The notes below the pieces were generated by a model. The model ran no database searches. It was given only the letters and a program-made list of their open reading frames with translations, and was not told the origin of the DNA. 36,474 bases of DNA from Oscillospiraceae bacterium. Lineage in GTDB: Bacteria > Bacillota > Clostridia > Oscillospirales > Oscillospiraceae. The stretch lies in assembly GCA_902761635.1 (NCBI GenBank), contig CACWLG010000043.1:1-36474 (forward strand), written 5' to 3'. This document shows positions 1 to 8,354 of the stretch, piece by piece; position 1 is the first letter of the stretch, and each line of letters begins with the position of its first letter. Made by a program: the position numbers and the translations under genes.

Positions 1-24
1 GTGATTCACAACCTAATATTAAGC

Positions 25-58
25 CGACAGCCGCCCCTTTTTCAAGGGACGGCTGCCG
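25..58. terminator. Hairpin terminator downstream of dacF
   Basis: Arms at 25-39 and 44-58 pair with two mismatches around a four-base loop. The + strand continues into a T-rich stretch (59-74), so the hairpin could also end a + strand gene entering from the left. It lies about 55 bases past the stop of the carboxypeptidase gene read on the - strand. On that strand the following run is only CTTAATATT, so termination there is less certain. Confidence 0.55.
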
Positions 59-113
59 TTATTCTTCCTTTTTTCGGGACTGCCTTTTGAGACAGCCCCA
101 TATAAGCTATGTA

Positions 114-1583
114 TTATTGCTCGTCCTCGTCGTCGAAAAACTCGCTCATGTCGGCAGTGAAGTCGAAGCGGTCCACGGGGTCTGCGGTGCGGAAGGGGAT
201 ACCCTCCTTCCGGCGCTGCAGCTCCTCCTGCCTGCGGCGCTTTTCGGCCCGGCGGCGCTCCCGCAGGTGGCGTTTGCGCAGGCGGCGATAGCGGGTGATG
301 AGGATCAGGTAGATCAGCGCAAACACGCCCAGGATACTCAGCAGCGTGATGACCCAGCCCTTGCTGAGGATCTCGCCTACGCGGCGGGCCAGGTAGGCGT
401 TGCGCGAGAGCTCGATGGCGGAGCTGTTGACCAGCTTGCTCGTCCCGTAGAGGGTGCTGCCCACGTAGATGCGCACCTCGCCCAGCACGGTGCCGGCGTC
501 GATGGGGGCGCGCAGCGTCTCGTTATAGAGCACAACCTCGCGCCGGATGTTGTCGTCCGTGACCTCGTTGGGCATGAGGGCCTTGAGCTCATCCGCCGGG
601 CGGAGCATGGCAACGGCGTCGCCCTCGGCAAGCTCTACGGCCTGGCGGTCGATTACCTCGTTGCTGTTTAAGAGTGTGCGGTAGGAGAAATTGCTGAAGC
701 CCCAGTCATAGAGTGTGCGGCTGTCGACAAAGTTGTAGTATTCGTCCGTCTGGGCGTTGAGGGCACCTTCACAGCCCATCGCGACGGCGAGCAGACGCAC
801 GCCGTTTCGCTGGGCCGTGGAGACAAGGCAGTAACCCGCAGCGCGGGTGTAGCCGGTCTTGCCGCCGCTGGCCCCCTCATAGAGATAGCGCCCGCCGTTG
901 GAGTAGATGGAAGTGATGTTGATGAGGGCATTGGAGTTTCCGATGGGTTCGCCGTTGTTGACGGCGGGGCACTGGGCCTGGTAGGAGGCGGCGTTGGAGA
1001 TCTCCATGAACAGCGGGTGCTTCATGGCGGCGCTGAAGATCAGATACTGGTCATAGGCCGAGCTGTAATGGTTCTCCGCCGGAAGGCCGTTGGTGTTGAC
1101 AAAGTGGGTGTGCTTGCAGCCGAGCTGCTCCGCCTTGCGGTTCATCTGATCGACAAAGCCGGAAATGCTGCCCGAGATGTAGCGGCCGATGATGTTGCAG
1201 GCCTCATTTGCCGACTGCAGCAGCGCACAGTAGAGCAGATCCCGCATGGAGATCTGGGTCCCCGGTACGATGCCGGAGGTGCTGGAGTCCTCCTCCATAC
1301 CCTCCATGCAGTCGTCCTGGGCGACGATCATTTCATCCAGGCTCACGCGCCCGCCGTCCACGGCCTCGAGGGCCAGCAGCACGGTCATGACCTTGGTGAG
1401 ACTTGCGGGGGCGCGCTCATCATCCATGTTGTAGCCGTAAAGCACGCGGCCTGCGTCCAGGTCTATAAGGACGGCGGCCTGGCCGTTGAGCTTCGGCGCC
1501 TCCAGCGCATAGGCTGCGGGCGCGGATAAGGCGGGCAGCAGGCTCAGGAGCAGGAGGAGGGGAAAAATTTTGAATTTTTTCAT
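114..1583 (-). CDS. dacF: D-alanyl-D-alanine carboxypeptidase (DacF/PBP5 family)
   Basis: A penicillin-binding serine peptidase that removes the terminal D-Ala from peptidoglycan pentapeptides, acting outside the membrane. The 489-residue product has a Sec signal peptide (residues 1-27, ending near PAAYALE) and the three active-site motifs in order: SLTK at 61-64, SAN at 124-126 and KTG at 242-244. A PBP5-type C-terminal beta domain follows, then a transmembrane helix near residues 430-452 and a very basic, Arg-rich cytoplasmic tail. The family usually ends in an amphipathic anchor, so a true helix plus a charged tail of about 40 residues is somewhat unusual. ATG 1583 is chosen because GGGAG precedes it and the signal peptide starts there, although the frame stays open further upstream. 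It diverges from the two-component genes across a 187-base gap. The family call is firm; the dacF symbol is by similarity of layout. Confidence 0.93.
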   Translation of the reverse strand: MKKFKIFPLLLLLSLLPALSAPAAYALEAPKLNGQAAVLIDLDAGRVLYGYNMDDERAPASLTKVMTVLLALEAVDGGRVSLDEMIVAQDDCMEGMEEDSSTSGIVPGTQISMRDLLYCALLQSANEACNIIGRYISGSISGFVDQMNRKAEQLGCKHTHFVNTNGLPAENHYSSAYDQYLIFSAAMKHPLFMEISNAASYQAQCPAVNNGEPIGNSNALINITSIYSNGGRYLYEGASGGKTGYTRAAGYCLVSTAQRNGVRLLAVAMGCEGALNAQTDEYYNFVDSRTLYDWGFSNFSYRTLLNSNEVIDRQAVELAEGDAVAMLRPADELKALMPNEVTDDNIRREVVLYNETLRAPIDAGTVLGEVRIYVGSTLYGTSKLVNSSAIELSRNAYLARRVGEILSKGWVITLLSILGVFALIYLILITRYRRLRKRHLRERRRAEKRRRQEELQRRKEGIPFRTADPVDRFDFTADMSEFFDDEDEQ

Positions 1584-1770
1584 TTTGCTCTCCCGTTTTC
1601 TCAGGAATATGGTATAGTATATGAGCGAGGGCGCGCCGCATGGCGGGAAAGCCGCGCCCTGTATGCCGAAAATCGTATTTTTTATTATACCGCCGGGGCG
1701 GATAAAATGCAAGGGAAACACCGCGCATTCCGTCGAGCACAGTTCCCCGGCGGCAGGAAGGAGAGCGGGC

Positions 1771-2469
1771 ATGAAGATACTGGTTGTCGACGATGAAAAG
1801 CTGCTGGTAAAGGGCATCAAGTTCAATCTGGAGAACGAGGGCTATAACGTGGATACCGCCTACGATGGGGAGACCGCCGTGAACATGGCGCAGGAGGGGG
1901 ACTACGCGCTCATCATCCTCGACCTGATGATGCCGAAGAAGGACGGGCTCGAGGCCTGCCAGGAGATCCGCAGCTTCTCCACCGTGCCCATCATCATGCT
2001 CACTGCCCGCAGTGAGGATGCCGACAAGCTCATGGGCTTTGAATCCGGCGCGGACGACTATATCACCAAGCCCTTCAACATCCTGGAGCTCAAGGCCCGG
2101 GTGCGGGCGCTGATCCGCCGCTCCTCCCTGACAACCGCGGCCCCCGCTCCGGCAGAGCCCGAGCCGCCGGATGTGCTGCGCTGCGGCCACATCACCCTGG
2201 ACGAGAAGCGCCGCGGCGCCTACAAAAACGGCCAGGAGGTGGAGCTGACGATGAAGGAGTTCGACCTGATGCTCTTCCTGATGAAAAACCCCGGAAAGGT
2301 GTTTTCGCGGGAAAAGCTGCTGGATCTGGTGTGGGGCTACGACTATCTGGGCGATACGCGCACCGTGGACGTGCATATCCGCCGCCTGCGGGAGAAGCTG
2401 GAGCTCAATCCGGCCCAGCCCGAGCACATCATAACCAAGTGGGGAGTGGGATATTACCTTGCCGAATGA
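1771..2469 (+). CDS. OmpR/PhoB-family response regulator
   Basis: DNA-binding response regulator of 232 residues. The receiver domain (about 1-120) shows the acidic pair D7/D8, phospho-acceptor D51 in LDLMMP, T78 and K100 in the ITKPFN motif. A winged-helix output domain follows from about residue 135, with the TRTVDVHIRRLREKLE recognition segment typical of OmpR/PhoB. ATG 1771 is preceded by AGGAAGGAGAG; the open frame extends further left but without a ribosome site or domain support. Its last 11 bases overlap the histidine kinase gene, so the two are surely co-translated partners. The regulon is not visible. The diverging carboxypeptidase gene makes envelope control a reasonable guess only. 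Confidence 0.95.
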   Translation: MKILVVDDEKLLVKGIKFNLENEGYNVDTAYDGETAVNMAQEGDYALIILDLMMPKKDGLEACQEIRSFSTVPIIMLTARSEDADKLMGFESGADDYITKPFNILELKARVRALIRRSSLTTAAPAPAEPEPPDVLRCGHITLDEKRRGAYKNGQEVELTMKEFDLMLFLMKNPGKVFSREKLLDLVWGYDYLGDTRTVDVHIRRLREKLELNPAQPEHIITKWGVGYYLAE

Positions 2470-3880
2470 GAATACTTCCGCAAAAAAACTGATCAACACC
2501 GGCAGCATCAGCTTTCAGTTCATCGTCTTCATCGGGCTGCTGCTTGTGGTGCTGCTGATAATGCTGAATATCTTCCCCTATGTCTCCACCCGCGACGCGG
2601 TGTATCAGGAGAAGGAGAAGGCCATGGAGAGTCAGGCCTCCATGCTGGCCTCGGCCCTCACGGGGCTTGAGCGCCCGGATGAGGAGAACGTGGCGGAGGT
2701 GCTGCGCCTGCTGGATATGCAGGGCTATGAGCGCGTCACCATCGCCGACAAGGCGGGCAGCGCCGTCTACGACTCTGACGGCGGCGGCAGCCGGGACGGG
2801 GTGGAGCCGGACCTGCTGACAGCCCTCAGCGGGAAGACGGTGTTTCGCTCCATCTTCCGGGACGAGAGCTTTCATTCCAGCTATGCCATTCCCATCGGCA
2901 ACCATAAAAGCATCACCGGCGCGGTCTTCCTGCGGGAAAACGACGCCGAGCGCGGCAAGATCCTGCATGAGCTGCAGGTGCAGATCCGTGTGCTGTCCAT
3001 CGTGATCGCCTTTGCGGCCCTGGCCATGGCGGGCGTGTACGGGACCACGGTCCTCGGCAAGCTCCGGCAGCTCTCCAACGCCATTCGCGTGGTGTCCGGC
3101 GGGGACTACAAATACCGCATCGCGGTCAGCGGCAAGGACGAGCTGGCAGAGCTCAGCCGGGAATTCAATGAACTCACCGCCCGCCTGGAGGATACCGAGC
3201 GGCAGCGCCGCCGTTTCGTGTCCGACGCCTCCCACGAGCTGAAAACGCCCCTCGCCTCCATCCGGCTGCTGGCCGACAGCATCGTGCAGACCGAGAACAT
3301 GGACGTGGAGACCATGCGCGAATTTGTCTCCGATATCGGCAACGAAGCCGAGCGCCTGCAGCATATGACGGAGGATCTGCTGAGCCTGTCGCGCATGGAC
3401 GACGATATCCAGATCGTGCCGGAGCCGGTGGATGTGAAGAAGGTCACGCTCGACGCCATCAATCTCCTGCGCCCGGTGGCGGCAGAGAAGCAGGTGACGC
3501 TGAACGCCGAGCTTGACGACGGCTGTCTGGTGCTCGCCACCAAGGACAACATGCACCACATCGTGTTCAATCTCCTGGAGAACGCGGTGAAATACAATTT
3601 CCCGGAGGGCAGCGTCACGGCGAAGCTCCATAAGGAGGGCGACACCGTGCAGCTTACGGTAGAGGATACCGGCGTCGGCATCCCGGAGGATGAGCGCTAC
3701 AATATCTTCGGCCGCTTTTACCGCATCGACAAGGCCCGCTCACGCGAGGCCGGCGGCAGCGGCCTCGGTCTGAGCATCGTGCATGACGCGGTAAAGGCCC
3801 ACGGCGGCAGCATCGCCGTCGGCGCAAACGAGCCGCGGGGCTCCCGCTTCATCGTGAGCTTCCCGGCGTATAAAGGATAA
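2459..3880 (+). CDS. Membrane sensor histidine kinase (HAMP, HisKA, HATPase)
   Basis: Sensor partner of the preceding regulator, 473 residues. Helix 1 spans about 20-40, an extracytoplasmic sensor region of about 135 residues follows, helix 2 is about 177-199, and then comes a HAMP linker. The HisKA box SHELKTP carries the phospho-accepting H259. The ATPase domain shows the N box NLLENAVKYN (371-380), the G1 box DTGVGIP (403-409) and the G2 box GGSGLGLSIV (432-441). The start is TTG 2459, inside the regulator gene, with GGGAGTGGGA just upstream; no ATG occurs in frame before helix 1. The layout resembles PhoR/ResE-type kinases; the signal sensed is unknown. Confidence 0.94.
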   Translation: MPNENTSAKKLINTGSISFQFIVFIGLLLVVLLIMLNIFPYVSTRDAVYQEKEKAMESQASMLASALTGLERPDEENVAEVLRLLDMQGYERVTIADKAGSAVYDSDGGGSRDGVEPDLLTALSGKTVFRSIFRDESFHSSYAIPIGNHKSITGAVFLRENDAERGKILHELQVQIRVLSIVIAFAALAMAGVYGTTVLGKLRQLSNAIRVVSGGDYKYRIAVSGKDELAELSREFNELTARLEDTERQRRRFVSDASHELKTPLASIRLLADSIVQTENMDVETMREFVSDIGNEAERLQHMTEDLLSLSRMDDDIQIVPEPVDVKKVTLDAINLLRPVAAEKQVTLNAELDDGCLVLATKDNMHHIVFNLLENAVKYNFPEGSVTAKLHKEGDTVQLTVEDTGVGIPEDERYNIFGRFYRIDKARSREAGGSGLGLSIVHDAVKAHGGSIAVGANEPRGSRFIVSFPAYKG

Positions 3881-3905
3881 AACTGCAGTAAAGGACAACA
3901 AAACC

Positions 3906-4976
3906 ATGAATCAAATCAAAAGGATCCGTGAAGAGCTTACAAAGCGCGGACTGGACGCCGTGCTTGTCACCGATGAGAAGAACCAGCGCTATGCCGCTGG
4001 CTTTCCCTTTACCGACGGGGCCGTGCTGGTGGGGAAGGAGAAGGCCTTCCTGCTCACCGACTCCCGTTATATCGAGGCGGCCGAGCGACAGGCCGAGGGG
4101 GTCGAGGTGCGCCTGTTCGACAAGGAGCACCCCCTGTCCGCACTTTTGAAGCAGGCCGTTGCCGAGACCGGCGCAGAGAAAATCGCCGCCGAGGACCGGC
4201 GCCTGAGTCACGCGGGCTTTCTCGACTGGGAAAAGAAGCTCGGCGTAAAGCTGGAGGCCGCGGGCAATCTCTTCGACACGCTGCGCGCGGTGAAGACGGA
4301 GGAGGAGATCGCCTCCATGATCCGCGCCCAGCGCATCAGCGAGCAGGCACTGGAGGAGGTGCTGCACATCATCCGGCCCGGCATGACCGAGCGCGAGGTC
4401 GCGGCGGAGCTCGTCTACCGCATGCTCCGGCACGGCGCGGAGGGCAACTCCTTCGACCCCATCGTGGTCACCGGCGCGAAGACCAGCATGCCCCACGGCG
4501 TGCCCGGGGACGAGGTGATCCGGGCCGGCGACTTCGTGACCATGGACTTCGGCTGCCTGAAGGACGGCTACTGCTCCGATATGACCCGCACCGTTGCCGT
4601 CGGCTCTGCGACGGAGGAGATGAAAAACATCTACGCCATTGTGCTGAGAGCGCAGCTTGAGGGCATCGCGGCGGCAAAGGCCGGGGTCCTCGGCAAAGAC
4701 ATCGACGCTGCTGCGCGCAGGGTGATCGCGGACGCGGGCTACGGCGAATACTTCGGCCACGGCTTCGGCCACTGCCTGGGCCTTGAGATCCATGAGCCGC
4801 CCTTTGCCGGTCCCCGCGGGGAGGAGCCGCTGCCGGCGGGCGCCCTGTCCTCGGCGGAGCCGGGCATCTATCTCCCCGGCCGTTTCGGCGTGCGCATCGA
4901 GGATGTGATGATCATCCGCGCCGATCACGCCGAGGTCATCACCAAAGCGCCGAAGAATGAGCTGATTATTCTGTAA
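3906..4976 (+). CDS. M24 metallopeptidase, Xaa-Pro aminopeptidase type
   Basis: Cytoplasmic dimetal peptidase that cleaves N-terminal residues preceding proline. The 356 residues divide into a creatinase-like N domain (1-125) and a pita-bread catalytic domain. Metal ligands are visible as D214, D225, H289 (in GHGFGHC), E318 (in SSAEPG) and E332 (in IEDV). Length and domain order match the short Firmicutes YqhT/PepP proteins, which commonly lie just upstream of efp as here. The start ATG 3906 is 25 bases after the kinase stop, with AAAGGACAACAAA as a moderate ribosome site, so read-through from the two-component genes is possible. The distinction between Xaa-Pro aminopeptidase and prolidase cannot be made from sequence alone. 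Confidence 0.92.
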   Translation: MNQIKRIREELTKRGLDAVLVTDEKNQRYAAGFPFTDGAVLVGKEKAFLLTDSRYIEAAERQAEGVEVRLFDKEHPLSALLKQAVAETGAEKIAAEDRRLSHAGFLDWEKKLGVKLEAAGNLFDTLRAVKTEEEIASMIRAQRISEQALEEVLHIIRPGMTEREVAAELVYRMLRHGAEGNSFDPIVVTGAKTSMPHGVPGDEVIRAGDFVTMDFGCLKDGYCSDMTRTVAVGSATEEMKNIYAIVLRAQLEGIAAAKAGVLGKDIDAAARRVIADAGYGEYFGHGFGHCLGLEIHEPPFAGPRGEEPLPAGALSSAEPGIYLPGRFGVRIEDVMIIRADHAEVITKAPKNELIIL

Positions 4977-4983
4977 AAAACTC

Positions 4984-5012
4984 TTGCATTATGCGCATAT
5001 ATCCTGTAAAAT
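4984..5012 (+). promoter_or_regulatory. Sigma-A promoter of efp
   Basis: TTGCAT (4984-4989), a 17-base spacer and TAAAAT (5007-5012) give a near-consensus housekeeping promoter. The predicted start site is near 5019, leaving a leader of about 35 bases before the efp ribosome site GGGAGG. It gives efp transcription of its own in addition to any read-through from the peptidase gene. Confidence 0.75.
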
Positions 5013-5053
5013 AACATAGATAACAGATATTAATTATCGGGAGGTCCCATTAT

Positions 5054-5611
5054 ATGATTACTGCAGGCGATTTCAGAAACGGCGTTACCTTTGAGATGGA
5101 CGGCCAGGTCATGCAGGTCGTCGAATTTCAGCACGTCAAGCCCGGCAAGGGCGCTGCCTTTGTCCGCACCAAGATGAAGAACGTCATCACCGGCGCCGTC
5201 ACCGAAACTTCCTTCAACCCCACCGCGAAATTTGAGAATGCCACCGTTGACCGCGTCACCATGGAGTACCTGTACAACGACGGCAACCTCTACTACTTCA
5301 TGAATCCCGAGACCTATGAGCAGGAGCCTGTCGACGGTTCTGTCCTGAACGACAACTTCAAGTTCGTCAAGGAAAACATGGAGTGCACCATCTACTCCTA
5401 CAAGGGCAAGGTCTTCAATGTGGAGCCGCCCTTCTTCGTGGAGCTCGAGGTTACCGAGACCGACCCCGGCTTTGCCGGCAACACCGCTACCAACGCCACC
5501 AAGCCTGCCACGGTTGAGACCGGCGCCGAGATCAAGGTGCCTCTCTTCATCGAGCGCGGCGAGCGCATCAAGATCGACACCCGCACGGGCGAGTATCTGT
5601 CCAGGGCGTAA
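5054..5611 (+). CDS. efp: Translation elongation factor P
   Basis: EF-P binds between the P and E sites of stalled ribosomes and promotes peptide bond formation at polyproline stretches. The 185 residues cover the KOW-like N domain and two OB domains, the standard length. The loop [10 protein letters not shown] places the modifiable lysine at K32, the same position as in Bacillus subtilis EF-P, where it carries 5-aminopentanol; no modification enzyme is visible in this window. The C-terminal signature [16 protein letters not shown] is present. GGGAGG precedes ATG 5054 by about ten bases. A strong palindromic terminator follows the stop. Confidence 0.98.
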   Translation: MITAGDFRNGVTFEMDGQVMQVVEFQHVKPGKGAAFVRTKMKNVITGAVTETSFNPTAKFENATVDRVTMEYLYNDGNLYYFMNPETYEQEPVDGSVLNDNFKFVKENMECTIYSYKGKVFNVEPPFFVELEVTETDPGFAGNTATNATKPATVETGAEIKVPLFIERGERIKIDTRTGEYLSRA

Positions 5612-5621
5612 GAAAAGCGGT

Positions 5622-5666
5622 AAAAGACCGCAGGGGCGATCCCAAGATCGACCCCTGCGGTCTTCC
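5622..5666 (+). terminator. Palindromic repeat copy 1, efp terminator
   Basis: Arms 5624-5641 and 5646-5664 pair almost perfectly with one bulged base; the loop is CCAA and TCTTCC follows. Its outer arm, beginning AAAAGACCGCAGGGG, recurs at 6266, so this terminator is also one member of a dispersed intergenic repeat family. Confidence 0.7.
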
Positions 5667-5706
5667 TATAGTCAATGACGCGAGAATAAACATGGAGGTG
5701 TTTCTG

Positions 5707-6240
5707 ATGACAATTGCGGAGAAAGCGGCGTATCTCAAAGGACTGGCCGACGGCCTCGGCATGGAGCCCCAGTCCAGGGAGGGCAGGCTCTGGGCGGCAC
5801 TGAACGACCTGCTGGGCGATATCGCCCACGAGCTCGAAGACCTGCGCGAGACCGACCGCGGACAGGCCCAGGCGCTCGACGGTGTGGCCGACGAGCTGAG
5901 CTATCTGGAAGAGCTCTGCGGCGGCTTTGACAGCGAGGACGAGGCGGACAGCCCCGCCTGCGGCAGCTGCTCTCGCCCCTGCATGGCGGACGAGGAAGAG
6001 ACTGAAAGATATGTGCCCGACGACGAGGGCAACGAGGACGGCGAGGACGAGCCGGAATATGACGGCGTGGTCTATGACGCCACCTGCCCCGTCTGCGGCG
6101 AGGAGATCAGCTTTGACGAGCAGACCCTGGAGCGCGGCTCCATCCAGTGCCCCAAATGCGGGGAGATCCTGGAGTTTGACCTCGGCGAGGACGCGGAGGC
6201 GGACAAGCCCGCCGAGGACGGACCGAAAACGGAAAGCTGA
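5707..6240 (+). CDS. CD1247-like acidic zinc-ribbon protein
   Basis: The 177-residue product has an N-terminal helical domain (about 1-75, MTIAEKAAYLKGLADGLG...) that matches my recollection of the Clostridia CD1247 N-terminal family. A very acidic linker with a CxxC-rich patch (CGSCSRPC) follows, then a zinc ribbon with two CPxCG knuckles (CPVCGEE and CPKCGEI), and an acidic tail. No enzymatic motif is visible. It may bind zinc and act as an adaptor or regulator, but the function is unknown. The start is ATG 5707 because GGAGGTG ends six bases before it; the in-frame ATG 5692 lies upstream of that ribosome site. The gene stands alone between two copies of the same palindromic repeat. Confidence 0.8.
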   Translation: MTIAEKAAYLKGLADGLGMEPQSREGRLWAALNDLLGDIAHELEDLRETDRGQAQALDGVADELSYLEELCGGFDSEDEADSPACGSCSRPCMADEEETERYVPDDEGNEDGEDEPEYDGVVYDATCPVCGEEISFDEQTLERGSIQCPKCGEILEFDLGEDAEADKPAEDGPKTES

Positions 6241-6265
6241 GCGAATAAAGCATCCCGGCATCAAT

Positions 6266-6364
6266 AAAAGACCGCAGGGGTCGATCCCCGGATCGACCCG
6301 CTGTAAAACGCAGCTTTGCGTAAAACGGCGGGCCGACAGAGGATATCGACTCCTGCGGCCTTTT
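6266..6364. repeat. Palindromic repeat copy 2, long form, bidirectional terminator
   Basis: Outer arms 6266-6285 and 6345-6364 pair with two mismatches. Inside is a perfect 10-base inverted repeat (6278-6287 with 6290-6299) and a small ACGCA/TGCGT hairpin near 6307-6321. The left part equals the copy at 5622. Relative to that copy, about 50 bases are inserted just before the right arm. It sits between two convergent genes and has T-rich flanks on both strands, so it probably ends both transcripts. Confidence 0.7.
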
Positions 6365-6368
6365 CATG

Positions 6369-8354
6369 TCAGAGCAGCATGTTCCAGGCTGCAAGGCCCA
6401 GCAGGGCCAGCACCCCACAGGCGGCATACAGCAGGTCTGAGGAGAAGCTGCGGGAGACGCGGCTTCTCTCGCTCTGCTTGGAGTAGAGAGAGAACTGATC
6501 GTCCTCCGGCGGGACGACCTTGTCCTTCGCGCCGAGAAACAGCAGATCCACCGGCCCGAGCACCAGCAGCGCCCCGAGGGTTTCCACCGCCCGGGCAGCC
6601 GTCGCGCCGATCAGACTCAGAGCGCGCAGAGCGGGACGGTAGAGCGCGTCTTCAAGATCGAGACCCCGGGGCCAGACATTGCGGTACACCTCGTGCCCGT
6701 CCTCCCTTGCGGTCAGGCGCTTCATGCCGACAAAGACGAAGACCAGCACGCCGATGGTGATGGAGATGAGCGCGCCCTTGAGATTTGCAAGCGAGAAGTA
6801 ATGCACCGCGTGGGCCATGGGCGCACGGCGGAAGAAGGGCAGGGCATAGGCCGCGATCCTGTCCATGGTGAGATGAGCCGTGAGACCGAGAAGCGGCATG
6901 AGTACCCCGCCGATCACCAGCACCGCGGCGGTCAGGGGCGTCATATAGCGCCCTTCCTTCCGGTGCTGATGCTCCGGTTTTTCGGCGACAAAGAGGATGT
7001 AGAAAAGCCGCGCCATGTACGCAAGCGTGAGGCCGCCGGAGAGCAGGAACACCCATTCGAGGACCCGGTAGGGCGCGGCGGACACACCGTGCTCCGCCAG
7101 ATGCTCGCAGTATTCCACGATCCCCTCGTGCAGGAGCGTTTTGCTGATGTAGCCGCCGAAGCCCGGGATGCCCGCAATGCTTAAGGCGCCGGAGAGGAAG
7201 GCCAGCTTCAGCAGCGGCTTGTCTCTGCCGAAGCCGCGCACGTCGTTTAGGTCGAGGGAGTGGACGTTAAAGTACACGACGCCCGCCGCGACGAAGAGGG
7301 TGAGCTTGATGAGCGAGTGGTTGAGGATGTGCAGCACCGTCCCGCAGGCGGCGATGGTGCCGTGCTCCCCGAGCAGGACGCACAGGGAGACGCCCGTGAG
7401 GATGAAGCCGATCTGACTCATGGACGAGCAGGCGAGGGTGCGCTTCAAGTCCACCGAGAAGACCGCGAGCACCGCGCCGAGCAGCATGGTGATCGCCGCC
7501 GGGATCAGCAGGAGATTGCCCCAGCCGGGCACCCCGTCAAAGAGCCAGCAGGAAATGCCGATCACGCCGAAAACGCCGCTCTTTGTGAGGATGCCGGAGA
7601 GCAGGGCGCTGGCGGGCGCGGGGGCCACGGGGTGCGCCTTGGGCAGCCAGATGTGCAGCGGGAACATGCCGGCCTTGGCGCCGAAGCCGATCAGGGCGCA
7701 CACGCCCACCGTGTAGCGCAGACGCGGGCTCAGCTCCGGGGCGTATTGTACGAGGTTTTCAAAGCTCAGTGTGGCGCGCGCCCCAGCATAAGCGGCCATG
7801 TGCTGCTCAAGGGCAAGCTTGTGGATGGCGTTATCCAGCAGGAATAAGCCCATCAGCATCGTAAGACCGCCGATGACCGCAATAAAGAGATAGGTCTCGC
7901 TCGCGCGGATGGCCTCGGGCGTCTCGTTCTGCACGACCCAGACATAGGAGGTGAAGCTCATGATCTCAAAGAACACAAAGAGCGTCATGAGATCGGCGGC
8001 GAGAAACACGCCCTCGAGCGCGCCGAGGGTCCAGAGATAAAACAGGAAATAGCGGCCGTTGGCCCTGGCCCCGGCAAAATACTCCGGGGAGGCCAGCGCC
8101 GTCATGACCCACATGAAGGCCGCGAGGATCGCCATCACCGTACGCAGCCCGCCGGCCTTGAAGTAGATGCCGGGACCTGCAAAGCCATAGATGCCGTCGG
8201 AAAGCTGCGGCTCCCACAGCAGCGACAGGGCCATTGCGAACACCGCCAGCGTCACCGCGAGGGCCGGGGTAAACCAGGATTTTTCCGACTTCCCGCAGAG
8301 GGGATAGCACACCAGCGCCGCGAGGATGGGCAGGAAAACCATTAAAACAAGCAT
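6369..8354 (-). CDS. Mrp/Mbh antiporter-like subunit, fourth paralogue (NuoL/HyfB-like)
   Basis: Last gene of the antiporter operon, 661 residues and multi-spanning, about 170 residues longer than its three paralogues. The key charges of proton- or sodium-pumping NuoL/M/N proteins are present: E130 (FFEIMSF), K227 (GFGAKAGMFPLHIWLPKAHP), K258 (ILTKSG) and K350 (HSLIKL). The C-terminal extension holds a hydrophilic stretch and further helices, as in HyfB/HycC-type subunits; it may form the lateral element seen in complex I. ATG 8354 overlaps the preceding stop as TGATG and is preceded by AGGAGG. A repeat-derived hairpin follows the stop. Confidence 0.9.
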   Translation of the reverse strand: MLVLMVFLPILAALVCYPLCGKSEKSWFTPALAVTLAVFAMALSLLWEPQLSDGIYGFAGPGIYFKAGGLRTVMAILAAFMWVMTALASPEYFAGARANGRYFLFYLWTLGALEGVFLAADLMTLFVFFEIMSFTSYVWVVQNETPEAIRASETYLFIAVIGGLTMLMGLFLLDNAIHKLALEQHMAAYAGARATLSFENLVQYAPELSPRLRYTVGVCALIGFGAKAGMFPLHIWLPKAHPVAPAPASALLSGILTKSGVFGVIGISCWLFDGVPGWGNLLLIPAAITMLLGAVLAVFSVDLKRTLACSSMSQIGFILTGVSLCVLLGEHGTIAACGTVLHILNHSLIKLTLFVAAGVVYFNVHSLDLNDVRGFGRDKPLLKLAFLSGALSIAGIPGFGGYISKTLLHEGIVEYCEHLAEHGVSAAPYRVLEWVFLLSGGLTLAYMARLFYILFVAEKPEHQHRKEGRYMTPLTAAVLVIGGVLMPLLGLTAHLTMDRIAAYALPFFRRAPMAHAVHYFSLANLKGALISITIGVLVFVFVGMKRLTAREDGHEVYRNVWPRGLDLEDALYRPALRALSLIGATAARAVETLGALLVLGPVDLLFLGAKDKVVPPEDDQFSLYSKQSERSRVSRSFSSDLLYAACGVLALLGLAAWNMLL

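Noticed and set aside
2429-3631. 400-codon - strand frame opposite the histidine kinase
   Set aside because: Antisense shadow of a kinase with complete catalytic motifs; composition is His/Gln-rich and not protein-like.
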